Assembly (NCBI RefSeq): GCF_024734385.1
Contig: NZ_JANHAP010000010.1
Coordinates: 1 to 64,000 of the forward strand
Reading direction: 5' to 3'
DNA: 64,000 nucleotides
Source: Dasania sp. GY-MA-18
GTDB taxonomy: Bacteria > Pseudomonadota > Gammaproteobacteria > Pseudomonadales > Dasaniaceae
Shown here in pieces: positions 7,901-15,875 of this stretch. Both the position numbers and the translations under genes were made by a program. Each line of letters begins with the position of its first letter. Within the stretch, counting starts at the first letter, position 1. The notes under the pieces are model-generated. The model saw only the letters and a program-made list of their open reading frames with translations, did no database searches and was not told the origin of the DNA.

Positions 7901-8544
7901 TGAGCGCAATAAAGATAGAGGTAATACACGATATTGTTTGCTCTTGGTGCCCCATAGGCTATGCCAACCTGCAGCGGGCGCTACGCAAGCTGGCGATTAC
8001 GGCCGACATCTATTTTTTGCCCTATGAATTGAATCCCGACATGGGCGCTATGGGCGAGGAGATAGACGCTCACCTAGAGCGGCGCTACCAATGGAATGAG
8101 CTGACGCGACAGCGCTATCGCAACCATTTGTTAACGGCGGCTAAACTGGCCGGCGTTTGCATAGATTTTACTAAGCGCAGCCATTACTACAACAGTAACA
8201 AGGCGCACTATTTGCTGCACTGGTGTGAAAGCCACAGCAAACAACAAGCCATGAATGAGTTGCTAATTGACGCCTATTTTAAGCACGGCTTGGATATTAG
8301 TAACACGCAAGTCTTGTTGGATTTGGCTGAGTCATTGGACTTGGATAGACCACAGGCGGAGCAGGCACTGAGCTCAAATGAAATACAGCAACAACTGCTG
8401 ATTAAAAAGCAGCGCGTACAGCAATTTGAATTAAGCAGCGTGCCGGCTTTTATTTTTAATGAGCACAGCTTAGTCAGCGGTTCAAATTCGGCGGACTATT
8501 TTGAACAAACCATCTTAGACCTAACAACAAACAACACAATCTAA
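7900..8544 (+). CDS. DsbA-family (FrnE-like) thiol oxidoreductase
   Basis: A 214-residue cytosolic protein with a DsbA-type thioredoxin fold and inserted helical domain. The active site is CSWC (Cys14-Cys17) in DIVCSWCPIG, a variant of the CPWC found in most FrnE proteins; SSVPAFIFN carries the cis-proline. There is no signal peptide, so it acts in the cytoplasm, possibly in glutathione- or quinone-linked isomerisation. It starts at the ATG overlapping the stop of the previous gene. Confidence 0.88.
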   Translation: MSAIKIEVIHDIVCSWCPIGYANLQRALRKLAITADIYFLPYELNPDMGAMGEEIDAHLERRYQWNELTRQRYRNHLLTAAKLAGVCIDFTKRSHYYNSNKAHYLLHWCESHSKQQAMNELLIDAYFKHGLDISNTQVLLDLAESLDLDRPQAEQALSSNEIQQQLLIKKQRVQQFELSSVPAFIFNEHSLVSGSNSADYFEQTILDLTTNNTI

Positions 8545-8564
8545 ACCCTTAAGCGAGAAAAACG

Positions 8565-8765
8565 ATGCCCTACGTCAATATAAAAATTACCGATGAAAAC
8601 GTCACCAAAGAACAAAAGCAAGCCCTTATAGCAGGCACTACTCAGTTGTTAGTCGATGTGCTTAATAAGAACCCGGCAACCACCTTTGTGCTTATCGATG
8701 AAGTGAACACCGATAACTGGGGCATAGGCTACGACCAAGTTACCGCCTTACGAAAAAACAAATAG
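8565..8765 (+). CDS. 4-oxalocrotonate tautomerase family protein
   Basis: A 66-residue protein beginning MPYVNIKIT. After Met removal the N-terminal Pro1 would be the general base of this superfamily. Length matches the ~62-residue monomers that assemble as hexamers. It follows the DsbA-like gene by 20 bases and precedes the YdcZ-type gene by 10, so it belongs to the same operon. The substrate is unknown; enol-keto tautomerisation in detoxification or aromatic breakdown is the family role. Confidence 0.88.
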   Translation: MPYVNIKITDENVTKEQKQALIAGTTQLLVDVLNKNPATTFVLIDEVNTDNWGIGYDQVTALRKNK

Positions 8766-8775
8766 GCGTCACACC

Positions 8776-9225
8776 ATGAAAGCTTGGCTATTATTGCCTT
8801 GCATGGCGATTTGTGCAGGCGCACTCATCCCCGTGCAAGCTGCCGCAAACGCAAGCCTCAGCAAATCCATAGGTAGCGTTGTGTACTCAGCATTATTGTT
8901 GTTTGTAGTTGGCTTGCTGTTTATTAGCAGTTATGTGCTGATTAACCGAGTGCCCATGCCCAGCATCGCGGACTTTGCCAAGGCTCCTGCTTATAGTTAT
9001 ATAGGCGGTTTAATTGTAGCCAGCTACGTACTATCTATTACCTACCTCGCCCCGCGTATGGGCGTAGGTAATGCCATTTGTTTTATTGTCACTGGCCAGA
9101 TTGTTATCGCGGTACTGATAGATCATTTTGGCGCACTAGGTACGCCAGTCACTGCCATCGATTTTCGCCGCAGCGCAGGGGTGATATTAATGATTACGGG
9201 CTTATTTTTAGCCCGTAGCGTCTGA
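8776..9225 (+). CDS. DMT-superfamily YdcZ-type (DUF606) membrane protein
   Basis: A 149-residue protein with about five hydrophobic helices. The pattern PVQAAANASLSKSIGSVVYS near the N-terminus and GLFLARSV at the C-terminus fits the YdcZ/DUF606 branch of the drug/metabolite transporters, which work as half-size dimers. As last gene of the GST cassette it could export the product of the upstream enzymes. The substrate is not visible. Confidence 0.82.
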   Translation: MKAWLLLPCMAICAGALIPVQAAANASLSKSIGSVVYSALLLFVVGLLFISSYVLINRVPMPSIADFAKAPAYSYIGGLIVASYVLSITYLAPRMGVGNAICFIVTGQIVIAVLIDHFGALGTPVTAIDFRRSAGVILMITGLFLARSV

Positions 9226-9311
9226 ACTATAGGCTGTTAAAATATTTCATTAAACGTATCAACATTAATTATCCTACTCAATCATCACAACCACCTGAGC
9301 AATATATTGCC

Positions 9312-11279
9312 TTAAACTTTATAAGACTGCGTTAATTGCACAAAGGCATTGCTAATACCCAGCAAGTCTTCACTAACATTAAGCGCTTGTTCACTTTTAT
9401 GGCTGGCTACTTGTGATTTTTCTGCCACCAGCTCTATGCCACGACTCACATCACTAACTGCCTGCGCCTGCTGCTCGGCCTGTACAACTATAGAGGCCAT
9501 CAGGCCATTAATATCCTCCACCTTAGCCATTAGAGATTGATATGCCTGACCTGCATCCTGAGAAATTTTTGCAGTATCCTCACTACCCGTTAACTGCCGC
9601 TGCATCACTTCACTTAAATCAACGGTGGATTGTGACACCTGCGCAATCAATCGCTGGATCTCATGGGTGGCCTCATTGGTTTTACCCGCCAGGTTTCTCA
9701 CTTCATCGGCGACTACCGAAAAACCCCGGCCCTGTTCACCTGCTCTAGCGGCTTCTATAGCCGCGTTTAAAGCCAATAAATTTGTTTGCTCGGCAATGCT
9801 TTGTATCACCTCCACAAAGCCGTTAATGCTCTGGCTGTGAGCCTGCAAAGCCGTTAGCGCTTGATCACTTTGTTTTAACCCTAAGTGCAATGCCTCTATA
9901 TGTTGTAAAGATAGAGTAATTTTTTGCTGGCCATCCAATACAATGTCACTGGCTTGCTGAGTAACCGCAGAGATGCTGACGGTTTGCTCGGCCACATGCT
10001 GCACAGACTTAGCCACCTCACTAACCAGCACCTCGGCCTGCTGGGTTTGCTGACGCTGTTCGGCACTAAACTGACAAATCGCCCCGGCACTGGCAGTCAC
10101 TTTTTGGCTAGCCTGCTGTATTTCATGACTGCGCTCGCTAATATCGCCCACCAAACTATTTAATGTTTGCTGTAACAACTGATAGGAACGCAATAAACCC
10201 GCCAGCTCTTTAATGCGGCTGCTATTAATTTTACGAGGGCGGAAGTCACCCTGCGCCAATGCCGCAATGTCTTTATTAACGGCACTCATCAAACCGGCCA
10301 GCCAATGCTGAAAAATAAACACCAGTAAAGCCAGTACTATCATCGCCACGCTCACTAGCAGCATCACTGTGTGCACTTGGCGCTCTATGCTATTGCGCTG
10401 AGTCAATACCATAGTCTCTAAAGTAGCGAGCTGCTGTTGTAAGACTGCCAACTGCTGCTTGACACTATCGCGCGCCTGCTGCGCCGCTGTTAACAATTTT
10501 TGGCTGCGCTGCAGCTCCTGCGGGTAACGTTTAAGCAAGCTGTGCAGCTCCTGTTTGAGCAGATCACCCTGCTCTTCTGCGGGCTGGGCGTTATCATCAT
10601 CCCCCCACAGCAGCGCCTCCATCTCATCACTGCTATCTTCTACATATATTGCCAAGCTAGGCAACAAGCTCAGCTGCTGCTGTAAATCTAAGAGCCGCTT
10701 TAACTGCGAGCTAATATTGTCAGCTAGGCCTGACTCTAAATTAAATAACTTAACCCGATAATAACTTAAGCCAGCCACATCACGACTCAAACGTCCCAGC
10801 AACTCCAAATACTCTGCCCTATCTGTGTCTGCCTGCGCCTGCGCGGCATAATCTGCTAGCGAACTCAGCGTAGCCAGCATACTGGATTCAGCCTGTTCCA
10901 AAATCACGGCCTCATTACCCGATAACTTACCTACCGCTCTTAAATCCGTAGACAGCCGCTGCTGTAATTGCCTAGCAATGGGGAGCAGCTCGGCACGCAG
11001 ATTTTTATTTAGGGCGGGTAAATCATGCTGGATAAGGCTATCAACCAGTGACTCGGCTTGCGACAATTGCAAACTATCACCACTAAGCAAATAGCCTTCT
11101 ATGGCAGTAAAAATATCCTTATTCACCTTGCTACTAAGCTGGTAATAACGCTCGGTAGCCGTTGCCGTTAGACTCAATTGCTGCAAGCCCCAAACAACGG
11201 TAATCGCTAAACTTATGGTTAGCAGTATTAAAGCACCAACCAGTAAAAAATTTATATGACGGATTTTCACTGCACTCAA
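9312..11279 (-). CDS. Methyl-accepting chemotaxis protein
   Basis: A 655-residue transmembrane chemoreceptor. A first membrane helix lies near residues 10-32 and a second near 305-330. The ~270-residue periplasmic part between them is helical, leucine/glutamine-rich and coiled-coil-like, as in helical-bundle sensor domains. A HAMP-like segment follows ([13 protein letters not shown]). The signalling tip [20 protein letters not shown] is at 495-514. No C-terminal CheR-binding pentapeptide is evident. The start is uncertain: TTG at 11279, or GTG at 11270. No chemotaxis genes are nearby. Confidence 0.93.
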   Translation of the reverse strand: MSAVKIRHINFLLVGALILLTISLAITVVWGLQQLSLTATATERYYQLSSKVNKDIFTAIEGYLLSGDSLQLSQAESLVDSLIQHDLPALNKNLRAELLPIARQLQQRLSTDLRAVGKLSGNEAVILEQAESSMLATLSSLADYAAQAQADTDRAEYLELLGRLSRDVAGLSYYRVKLFNLESGLADNISSQLKRLLDLQQQLSLLPSLAIYVEDSSDEMEALLWGDDDNAQPAEEQGDLLKQELHSLLKRYPQELQRSQKLLTAAQQARDSVKQQLAVLQQQLATLETMVLTQRNSIERQVHTVMLLVSVAMIVLALLVFIFQHWLAGLMSAVNKDIAALAQGDFRPRKINSSRIKELAGLLRSYQLLQQTLNSLVGDISERSHEIQQASQKVTASAGAICQFSAEQRQQTQQAEVLVSEVAKSVQHVAEQTVSISAVTQQASDIVLDGQQKITLSLQHIEALHLGLKQSDQALTALQAHSQSINGFVEVIQSIAEQTNLLALNAAIEAARAGEQGRGFSVVADEVRNLAGKTNEATHEIQRLIAQVSQSTVDLSEVMQRQLTGSEDTAKISQDAGQAYQSLMAKVEDINGLMASIVVQAEQQAQAVSDVSRGIELVAEKSQVASHKSEQALNVSEDLLGISNAFVQLTQSYKV

Positions 11280-11370
11280 CCTTAACTTCGTAGGAGTATC
11301 AGCACAGTAAATTAATACAATTTTATGACAGGGAAGTTACAAGCAAATGTTCAAGCCCAACACCTGGGCA

Positions 11371-11400
11371 CAAAAAAGGCCGCATAAGTTATGCGGCCTT
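11371..11400 (-). terminator. Rho-independent terminator of the desaturase gene
   Basis: Arms AAGGCCGCAT (11376-11385) and ATGCGGCCTT (11391-11400) around a 5-nt loop; on the minus strand the stem is followed by a T run (complement of 11372-11377). It is 22 bases after the desaturase stop and ends transcription before the chemoreceptor gene. Confidence 0.85.
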
Positions 11401-11422
11401 GTTAAACAATTACAGCTGATTG

Positions 11423-12445
11423 CTAGCTGCTGGGATCGGCGGTATAGCGGTTGGCATTAATAAAAGTTTTTAAATCATTAAAACGCACGCCGTTTTCCTT
11501 CATCACCTTATGTGCCACCTTGGCCACCATTTGCCGTATATAAAAAGGCTGCCCCACCACAAAGTGGTGTATGCCATGGGTGCTGCCAAAATTAAAACAA
11601 AACAGGTGGAAGGGAAACATAAACCAACCCTTTAGCACCTGGGTTTGTTGCAAGATATTGTCTACTCCACCGTAATAATGCATATGTGAGGTAACAAAAT
11701 TCAAACAGCCAGAGCGTAAAAAATTAGGCGCGATTAGCACCACCACTAAAAAGTTTAAACCGGCAACTATACTAAGCAACCACTCTGGGTAGGCCAGCTC
11801 GGCGCCCCATAAAAAATCTACCCCGTGAAACACTAAAAAAGCATACCAGGCGGTAAAATACAGCACGGCTATGGGAAAGGCAGAGGACAGCATTTTCTCT
11901 ACATCAAACTCATCCACTTCTTTAGCCAATATTTTGCGGCGCACTAACATACCCAGTAAGCCGTCAAACATCACCAAATAGCGCAGCAGAAAATTACCTA
12001 TACCGTTGCCTACTAGGCGCTCTTCTAAGTCCTGCTGGGTACCCGAAGTCTTATGATGTAAAAAGTGCAGCTTACGCCTGTACCAAGGGTTGATGGTGTT
12101 GGGGCGCATAATCCACACTACCCACATCATCAGGTTATGCATAAAGGCGTTTTTCTTGAAATATTGTCGGTGTATCAGGTCGTGCTCTAACTCATGGGAT
12201 AGGGAGGCAAAGATCGCCGCCAGCACTATCGCAGCCCAAACAGGTATAGCCTCGTAATAATACAGCGCTGCCGAGCCCAGCATACCCGCCAAGGAGAACA
12301 GCATAATGGCTAGGCCTATCAAGTCCTGATACTTTAAAAAGGTATATTTGGCACGCAAACGGGCCTCTTCGGCACGTATGGTCGTGACTATGCGCTGAAC
12401 ACGCTCTTCAACATGCAGCGACTGTAGGGAATCTGACAGCTTCAT
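11423..12445 (-). CDS. Membrane fatty-acid desaturase-like di-iron protein
   Basis: A 340-residue integral membrane protein with the histidine clusters of membrane di-iron oxidases: HELEH (84-88) with His92, HFLHH (127-131), HMH (254-256) and HGIHH (290-294). Paired hydrophobic helices surround them (about 40-80, 190-240). It would introduce a double bond or hydroxyl into an acyl chain, using an electron-transfer partner encoded elsewhere. The substrate cannot be read from sequence; an alkane- or beta-carotene-hydroxylase-like role is possible. It has its own terminator and is not in an operon with ilvH. Confidence 0.82.
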   Translation of the reverse strand: MKLSDSLQSLHVEERVQRIVTTIRAEEARLRAKYTFLKYQDLIGLAIMLFSLAGMLGSAALYYYEAIPVWAAIVLAAIFASLSHELEHDLIHRQYFKKNAFMHNLMMWVVWIMRPNTINPWYRRKLHFLHHKTSGTQQDLEERLVGNGIGNFLLRYLVMFDGLLGMLVRRKILAKEVDEFDVEKMLSSAFPIAVLYFTAWYAFLVFHGVDFLWGAELAYPEWLLSIVAGLNFLVVVLIAPNFLRSGCLNFVTSHMHYYGGVDNILQQTQVLKGWFMFPFHLFCFNFGSTHGIHHFVVGQPFYIRQMVAKVAHKVMKENGVRFNDLKTFINANRYTADPSS

Positions 12446-12562
12446 AAAATAATTATAGCTCTGGTAAAACTAATGGAGGTACGCTAAAGCCCGCCATGGT
12501 AGCAAAAAAGCGCTGGGGTTTATATCGCTATCGCCCCCCTCCTAAACAGGCTTATCCTAACA

Positions 12563-12596
12563 CAAAAAAAAGGGGCTGCTCACGCCCCCCCTTTTA
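12563..12596 (-). terminator. Rho-independent terminator of ilvIH
   Basis: On the plus strand an A8 run, GGGGC, the loop TGCTCAC, GCCCC and then TTTT; read on the minus strand this is a GC stem followed by eight Ts. It lies 20 bases after the ilvH stop. Confidence 0.8.
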
Positions 12597-12615
12597 TGCC
12601 CTAAACCTATAGATA

Positions 12616-13107
12616 TTATAACGTTAAGGCCTTATCACCACGGGCTATACCCGAAACACCGCTGCGTACCACTTCTATAATAGTGGCCTCGCCTAGGGCT
12701 TCGATAAAGGCATCCAGCTTATCGGCTGTGCCTAGTATCTGTATGGTATACAGGGTAGAGCCCACATCAACAATCTGGCCGCGGAAGATGTCGGTGGTGC
12801 GCTTGATTTCAGCACGCTGAGCGCCGGTGGCCTTGACCTTGATTAACATCAGCTCGCGCTCTACATGGGAGCCCTCGCTGAGGTCTACCAGCTTCACCAC
12901 ATCAATTAAGCGGTTTAGATGCTTAATGATTTGCTCGATTTTGCTGTCATCCCCTATGGTGGTAAGGGTTAGACGCGATAACGTGGGATCCTCTGTGGGG
13001 GCCACGTTTAGGGTTTCTATGTTATAGGCGCGTTGCGAAAATAGGCCTACAACACGGCTTAGCGCGCCAGGCTCGTTTTCTAACAAAACGGAAATAATAT
13101 GTCTCAT
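12616..13107 (-). CDS. ilvH: Acetolactate synthase small (regulatory) subunit
   Basis: A 163-residue regulatory subunit that activates the catalytic subunit and confers valine feedback inhibition. The N-terminal ACT domain begins [20 protein letters not shown] and is followed by the C-terminal ALS_ss domain. The start is the ATG at 13107, overlapping the ilvI stop by one base (TAATG), which couples translation of the two subunits. An upstream in-frame start would lie inside ilvI and is not needed. Confidence 0.96.
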   Translation of the reverse strand: MRHIISVLLENEPGALSRVVGLFSQRAYNIETLNVAPTEDPTLSRLTLTTIGDDSKIEQIIKHLNRLIDVVKLVDLSEGSHVERELMLIKVKATGAQRAEIKRTTDIFRGQIVDVGSTLYTIQILGTADKLDAFIEALGEATIIEVVRSGVSGIARGDKALTL

Positions 13108-14855
13108 TAACTTCTCTCCCCCTTGCTTAACCACATATCGCGCATAGAGCCATTAGGGGCTATTTGCATGGGGTATACATGCTCGTGGCGGTCTACATAA
13201 ATATCCATAAATACTAAGCGGTCTTTTAAGCTAAAGGCCTCTTTCATGGCGTCGTCTAGGTCTGATAATTTATCCACCTTCATGCCTACATGGCCGTAGG
13301 CTTCAGCCAGCTTGATAAAATCAGGCAGTGAATCTTCGTACACGCTTTGTGAATAGCGGCTGCTGTACTGCATATCCTGCCACTGCTTAACCATGCCTAA
13401 ATAGCCATTATTAAGGTTGATAATTTTTACCGGCAAGTTGTACTGGGTACAGGTAGACAGCTCTTGTATATTCATCTGTATGCTGCCTTCACCGGTTACA
13501 CAGGCCACATCGGCCTCTGGGTGAGCTAGCTTCACCCCCATGGCGGCAGGCAGGCCAAAGCCCATAGTGCCCAAGCCACCAGAGTTGATCCAACGGCGCG
13601 GCTTGTTAAAACGGTAATACTGAGCGGCAAACATCTGGTGCTGCCCTACATCAGAGGTCACAAACGCCTCGCCATTAGTGGTTTGGTATAGCGATTCAAT
13701 AACCTGCTGCGGCTTGATTAAGCCCGTAGTGGTGTCGTAGCGAGGTGCCGTCCACAAACCGTGGGCATCACGCCATTCGTTGATTTGTTTCCACCAAGCC
13801 TCAATAGCGCCGTGATCCAAGCTCACCTCACCATTGCTGTTGTACTCTTTTACCTGCGCCAACATGTCTTTAAGCACCACATCTACCGGCCCCACTATGG
13901 GTATATCCGCCATAATGGTTTTGGAGATAGCCGCCGGATCTATATCTATGTGGATAATCTTGGCGGTAGGGCAGAACTTAGAGATGGTATTAGTTACCCG
14001 GTCATCAAAACGGGCACCCGCCGCTAAAATCACATCGCTGTGATGCATGGCCGTGTTGGCCTCATAAGTGCCGTGCATACCCAACATACCCACATACTGT
14101 GGGTCGTCAGCAGGAAAGCCGCCCAAGCCCATAAGGGTATTGGTAACCGGCACATTTAAAGCGCGAGCCAAGGCCGTGAGGTAGTCACTGGCATTACCCT
14201 GGATTACACCACCACCGGAATAGATAATCGGGCGCTTACCCGACATCAATAACTTCACGGCCTTTTTAATCTGGCCAGAGTGGCCTTTGACCGTAGGGGT
14301 GTAAGAGCGCAGCTTAATTTTATCGGGGTAGTGATACTCAAACTTCTCAGCGGGGTTGGTGATGTCTTTAGGGATATCAATAACCACAGGACCGGGCCTA
14401 CCAGTAGAGGCTAAATAGAACGCCTTTTTAATAGTCTCGGGTATATCACTGGCCTTACGCACCAAAAAGCTGTGTTTAACTATGGGGCGCGACACACCTA
14501 TCATGTCGGTTTCCTGAAAGGCATCCTCACCAATTTTATCGGAGGGCACCTGACCAGAAATCACCACCATGGGTATAGAATCCATATAAGCAGTGGCTAT
14601 GCCAGTAATCGCGTTAGTAGCACCGGGGCCAGAGGTCACCAATACCACGCCGGTTTTGCCGGTGGCGCGGGTATAGCCATCGGCCGCATGGGTAGCTGCC
14701 TGCTCGTGACGCACTAAGATATGCGGCACTTTTGATGTTTGAAACAGGGCATCATATATATGCAGCACAGAGCCGCCGGGATAGCCGAATATAAACTCAA
14801 CGCCTTCGTCTTGCAGGGCGCGTGCGACCATTTCGCCGCCTGATAACATCTCCAC
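13107..14855 (-). CDS. ilvI: Acetolactate synthase large (catalytic) subunit
   Basis: A 582-residue thiamine-diphosphate enzyme that condenses two pyruvates to acetolactate, or pyruvate with 2-oxobutyrate. Glu51 in [14 protein letters not shown] is the ThDP-activating glutamate; [15 protein letters not shown] to [13 protein letters not shown] is the Mg-ThDP motif. The start is GTG (MEMLSGGEM), matching the E. coli IlvI N-terminus MEMLSG and preceded by GAGGAAAA. It forms an operon with ilvH and has an unusually long 5' leader region. Confidence 0.97.
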   Translation of the reverse strand: MEMLSGGEMVARALQDEGVEFIFGYPGGSVLHIYDALFQTSKVPHILVRHEQAATHAADGYTRATGKTGVVLVTSGPGATNAITGIATAYMDSIPMVVISGQVPSDKIGEDAFQETDMIGVSRPIVKHSFLVRKASDIPETIKKAFYLASTGRPGPVVIDIPKDITNPAEKFEYHYPDKIKLRSYTPTVKGHSGQIKKAVKLLMSGKRPIIYSGGGVIQGNASDYLTALARALNVPVTNTLMGLGGFPADDPQYVGMLGMHGTYEANTAMHHSDVILAAGARFDDRVTNTISKFCPTAKIIHIDIDPAAISKTIMADIPIVGPVDVVLKDMLAQVKEYNSNGEVSLDHGAIEAWWKQINEWRDAHGLWTAPRYDTTTGLIKPQQVIESLYQTTNGEAFVTSDVGQHQMFAAQYYRFNKPRRWINSGGLGTMGFGLPAAMGVKLAHPEADVACVTGEGSIQMNIQELSTCTQYNLPVKIINLNNGYLGMVKQWQDMQYSSRYSQSVYEDSLPDFIKLAEAYGHVGMKVDKLSDLDDAMKEAFSLKDRLVFMDIYVDRHEHVYPMQIAPNGSMRDMWLSKGERS

Positions 14856-15355
14856 GGAGTTTTCCTCGTGTAATAATTAAAAAACCATGAGAGTGCACTG
14901 CGGCAGATAAGCACGAGGTTTAGCAAAAACCATCAATACTTACAAAGGCTGGCGCAAACTCACAACCAGGGTGTCTCCCTACTGGGAGCACACCGTACAA
15001 GGTTTGGCTAGCACTGCTGGCTAACGCAACCCTGCAACACGGCTATGTGCTTGCAGAATTTAGGGAGCGTCCCGCTGTCGAGGCCGGTAAGCAACGACAC
15101 GACGCAAATACCGCCACCGGTAAGTGAACGATATTAGCTAATTTTCAGCGCTCAATTTTGCAGCATAGCCAGCTAAAGTCAACATACAGCCCTTAAAAAA
15201 GCAGTAATCTGCACGTTTTTTATCGTTACACAAAGAAATTTAATCGGAATATGCTCAAACTCTATAAAAAAGGCTATGATTTGTCATAATCAATTAAGCA
15301 TTATCGCTACGGCTTTAATAGATACACCCCTAAATGGAATGGATAGGCTCTAACA
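14856..15355. other. 500-bp intergenic region: long structured leader of ilvIH and promoter side of a DUF4124 gene
   Basis: No protein gene is convincing here. On the minus strand, upstream of ilvI, a hairpin can form from GGTGTCTCCC (14970-14979) and GGGAGCACACC (14984-14994, one bulge), and a second weaker pairing joins CCGGT near 15119 to ACCGG near 15085. The length suggests a transcribed leader or several regulator sites (an Lrp-type control region is one option). The right part (about 15240-15355) is A/T-rich and should carry the promoter of the rightward DUF4124 gene. All functional roles are inferred. Confidence 0.4.
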
Positions 15356-15802
15356 ATGAATAACAAAATACTACACCTAATCTCATTACTGGCTATTACG
15401 ATGAGCTTTAGCGCCACCTTGTGGGCCGAGCCTTCCGGTTATTACCGCTGGAAGGATAGCGAAGGTAACTTAAAGCTTTCTGACCGCCCTCCTGAGGCAG
15501 GCATTAAAGCCGAGTTTATAGAAACACCTGGCTCCAAAAAAAGCCGCGGCAGCAACCCACCGGTAGCCAGCAGCGAGCAAGAGGCAGCCGCCACCCAGCC
15601 GGAAGAGCCTTTAAAAATGGAAATACTGCCGCCCAAAGATCCCGAACGCTGCAAGCAAGCGCAGGCCAATATGCAAGCCTTTAACAATGCAGCCCGCATA
15701 CGCATCACCGATCCAGATGGCACCCAACGCCTAATTACCGAAGAAGAAAAACAAGTACAGGTTGAGCGCGCCAAAAAAGCCATACGCGAAAACTGCGAGT
15801 AA
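15356..15802 (+). CDS. DUF4124-containing exported protein
   Basis: A 148-residue protein with a Sec signal peptide (MNNKILHLISLLAITMSFSA, cleaved after about residue 24) and an N-terminal DUF4124 domain, with the typical YYRWKDSEGNLKLSDRPP strand pair. A low-complexity Ser/Ala/Glu/Pro linker and a charged C-terminal helix with two cysteines follow. Function is unknown; the domain looks like a small periplasmic beta-hairpin module. It is divergent from ilvI and separated from clpB by a bidirectional terminator. A second DUF4124 gene is at 50418. Confidence 0.8.
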   Translation: MNNKILHLISLLAITMSFSATLWAEPSGYYRWKDSEGNLKLSDRPPEAGIKAEFIETPGSKKSRGSNPPVASSEQEAAATQPEEPLKMEILPPKDPERCKQAQANMQAFNNAARIRITDPDGTQRLITEEEKQVQVERAKKAIRENCE

Positions 15803-15829
15803 ACTTCGCTAACAATATCTGTAGATAGC

Positions 15830-15860
15830 AAAACGGCATGCCTAGGCATGCCGTTTTTTT
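15830..15860. terminator. Bidirectional terminator between DUF4124 gene and clpB
   Basis: A perfect 28-bp palindrome: arm AAAACGGCATGCCT (15830-15843) directly followed by its complement AGGCATGCCGTTTT (15844-15857) and three more Ts. It serves the rightward DUF4124 gene and, with the A run on the left, the leftward clpB. Confidence 0.85.
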
Positions 15861-15875
15861 ATTACCTCTTTTATT

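Noticed and set aside
5813-12445. A horizontally acquired genomic island between ilvC and ilvH
   Set aside because: No integrase, tRNA, direct repeats or clear change in base composition; only the gene order hints at insertion.
14877-14933. 18-codon frame just upstream of ilvI on the minus strand, as a possible attenuator peptide
   Set aside because: Only a few Val/Leu and no Ile; no paired terminator/antiterminator is visible at the right place.
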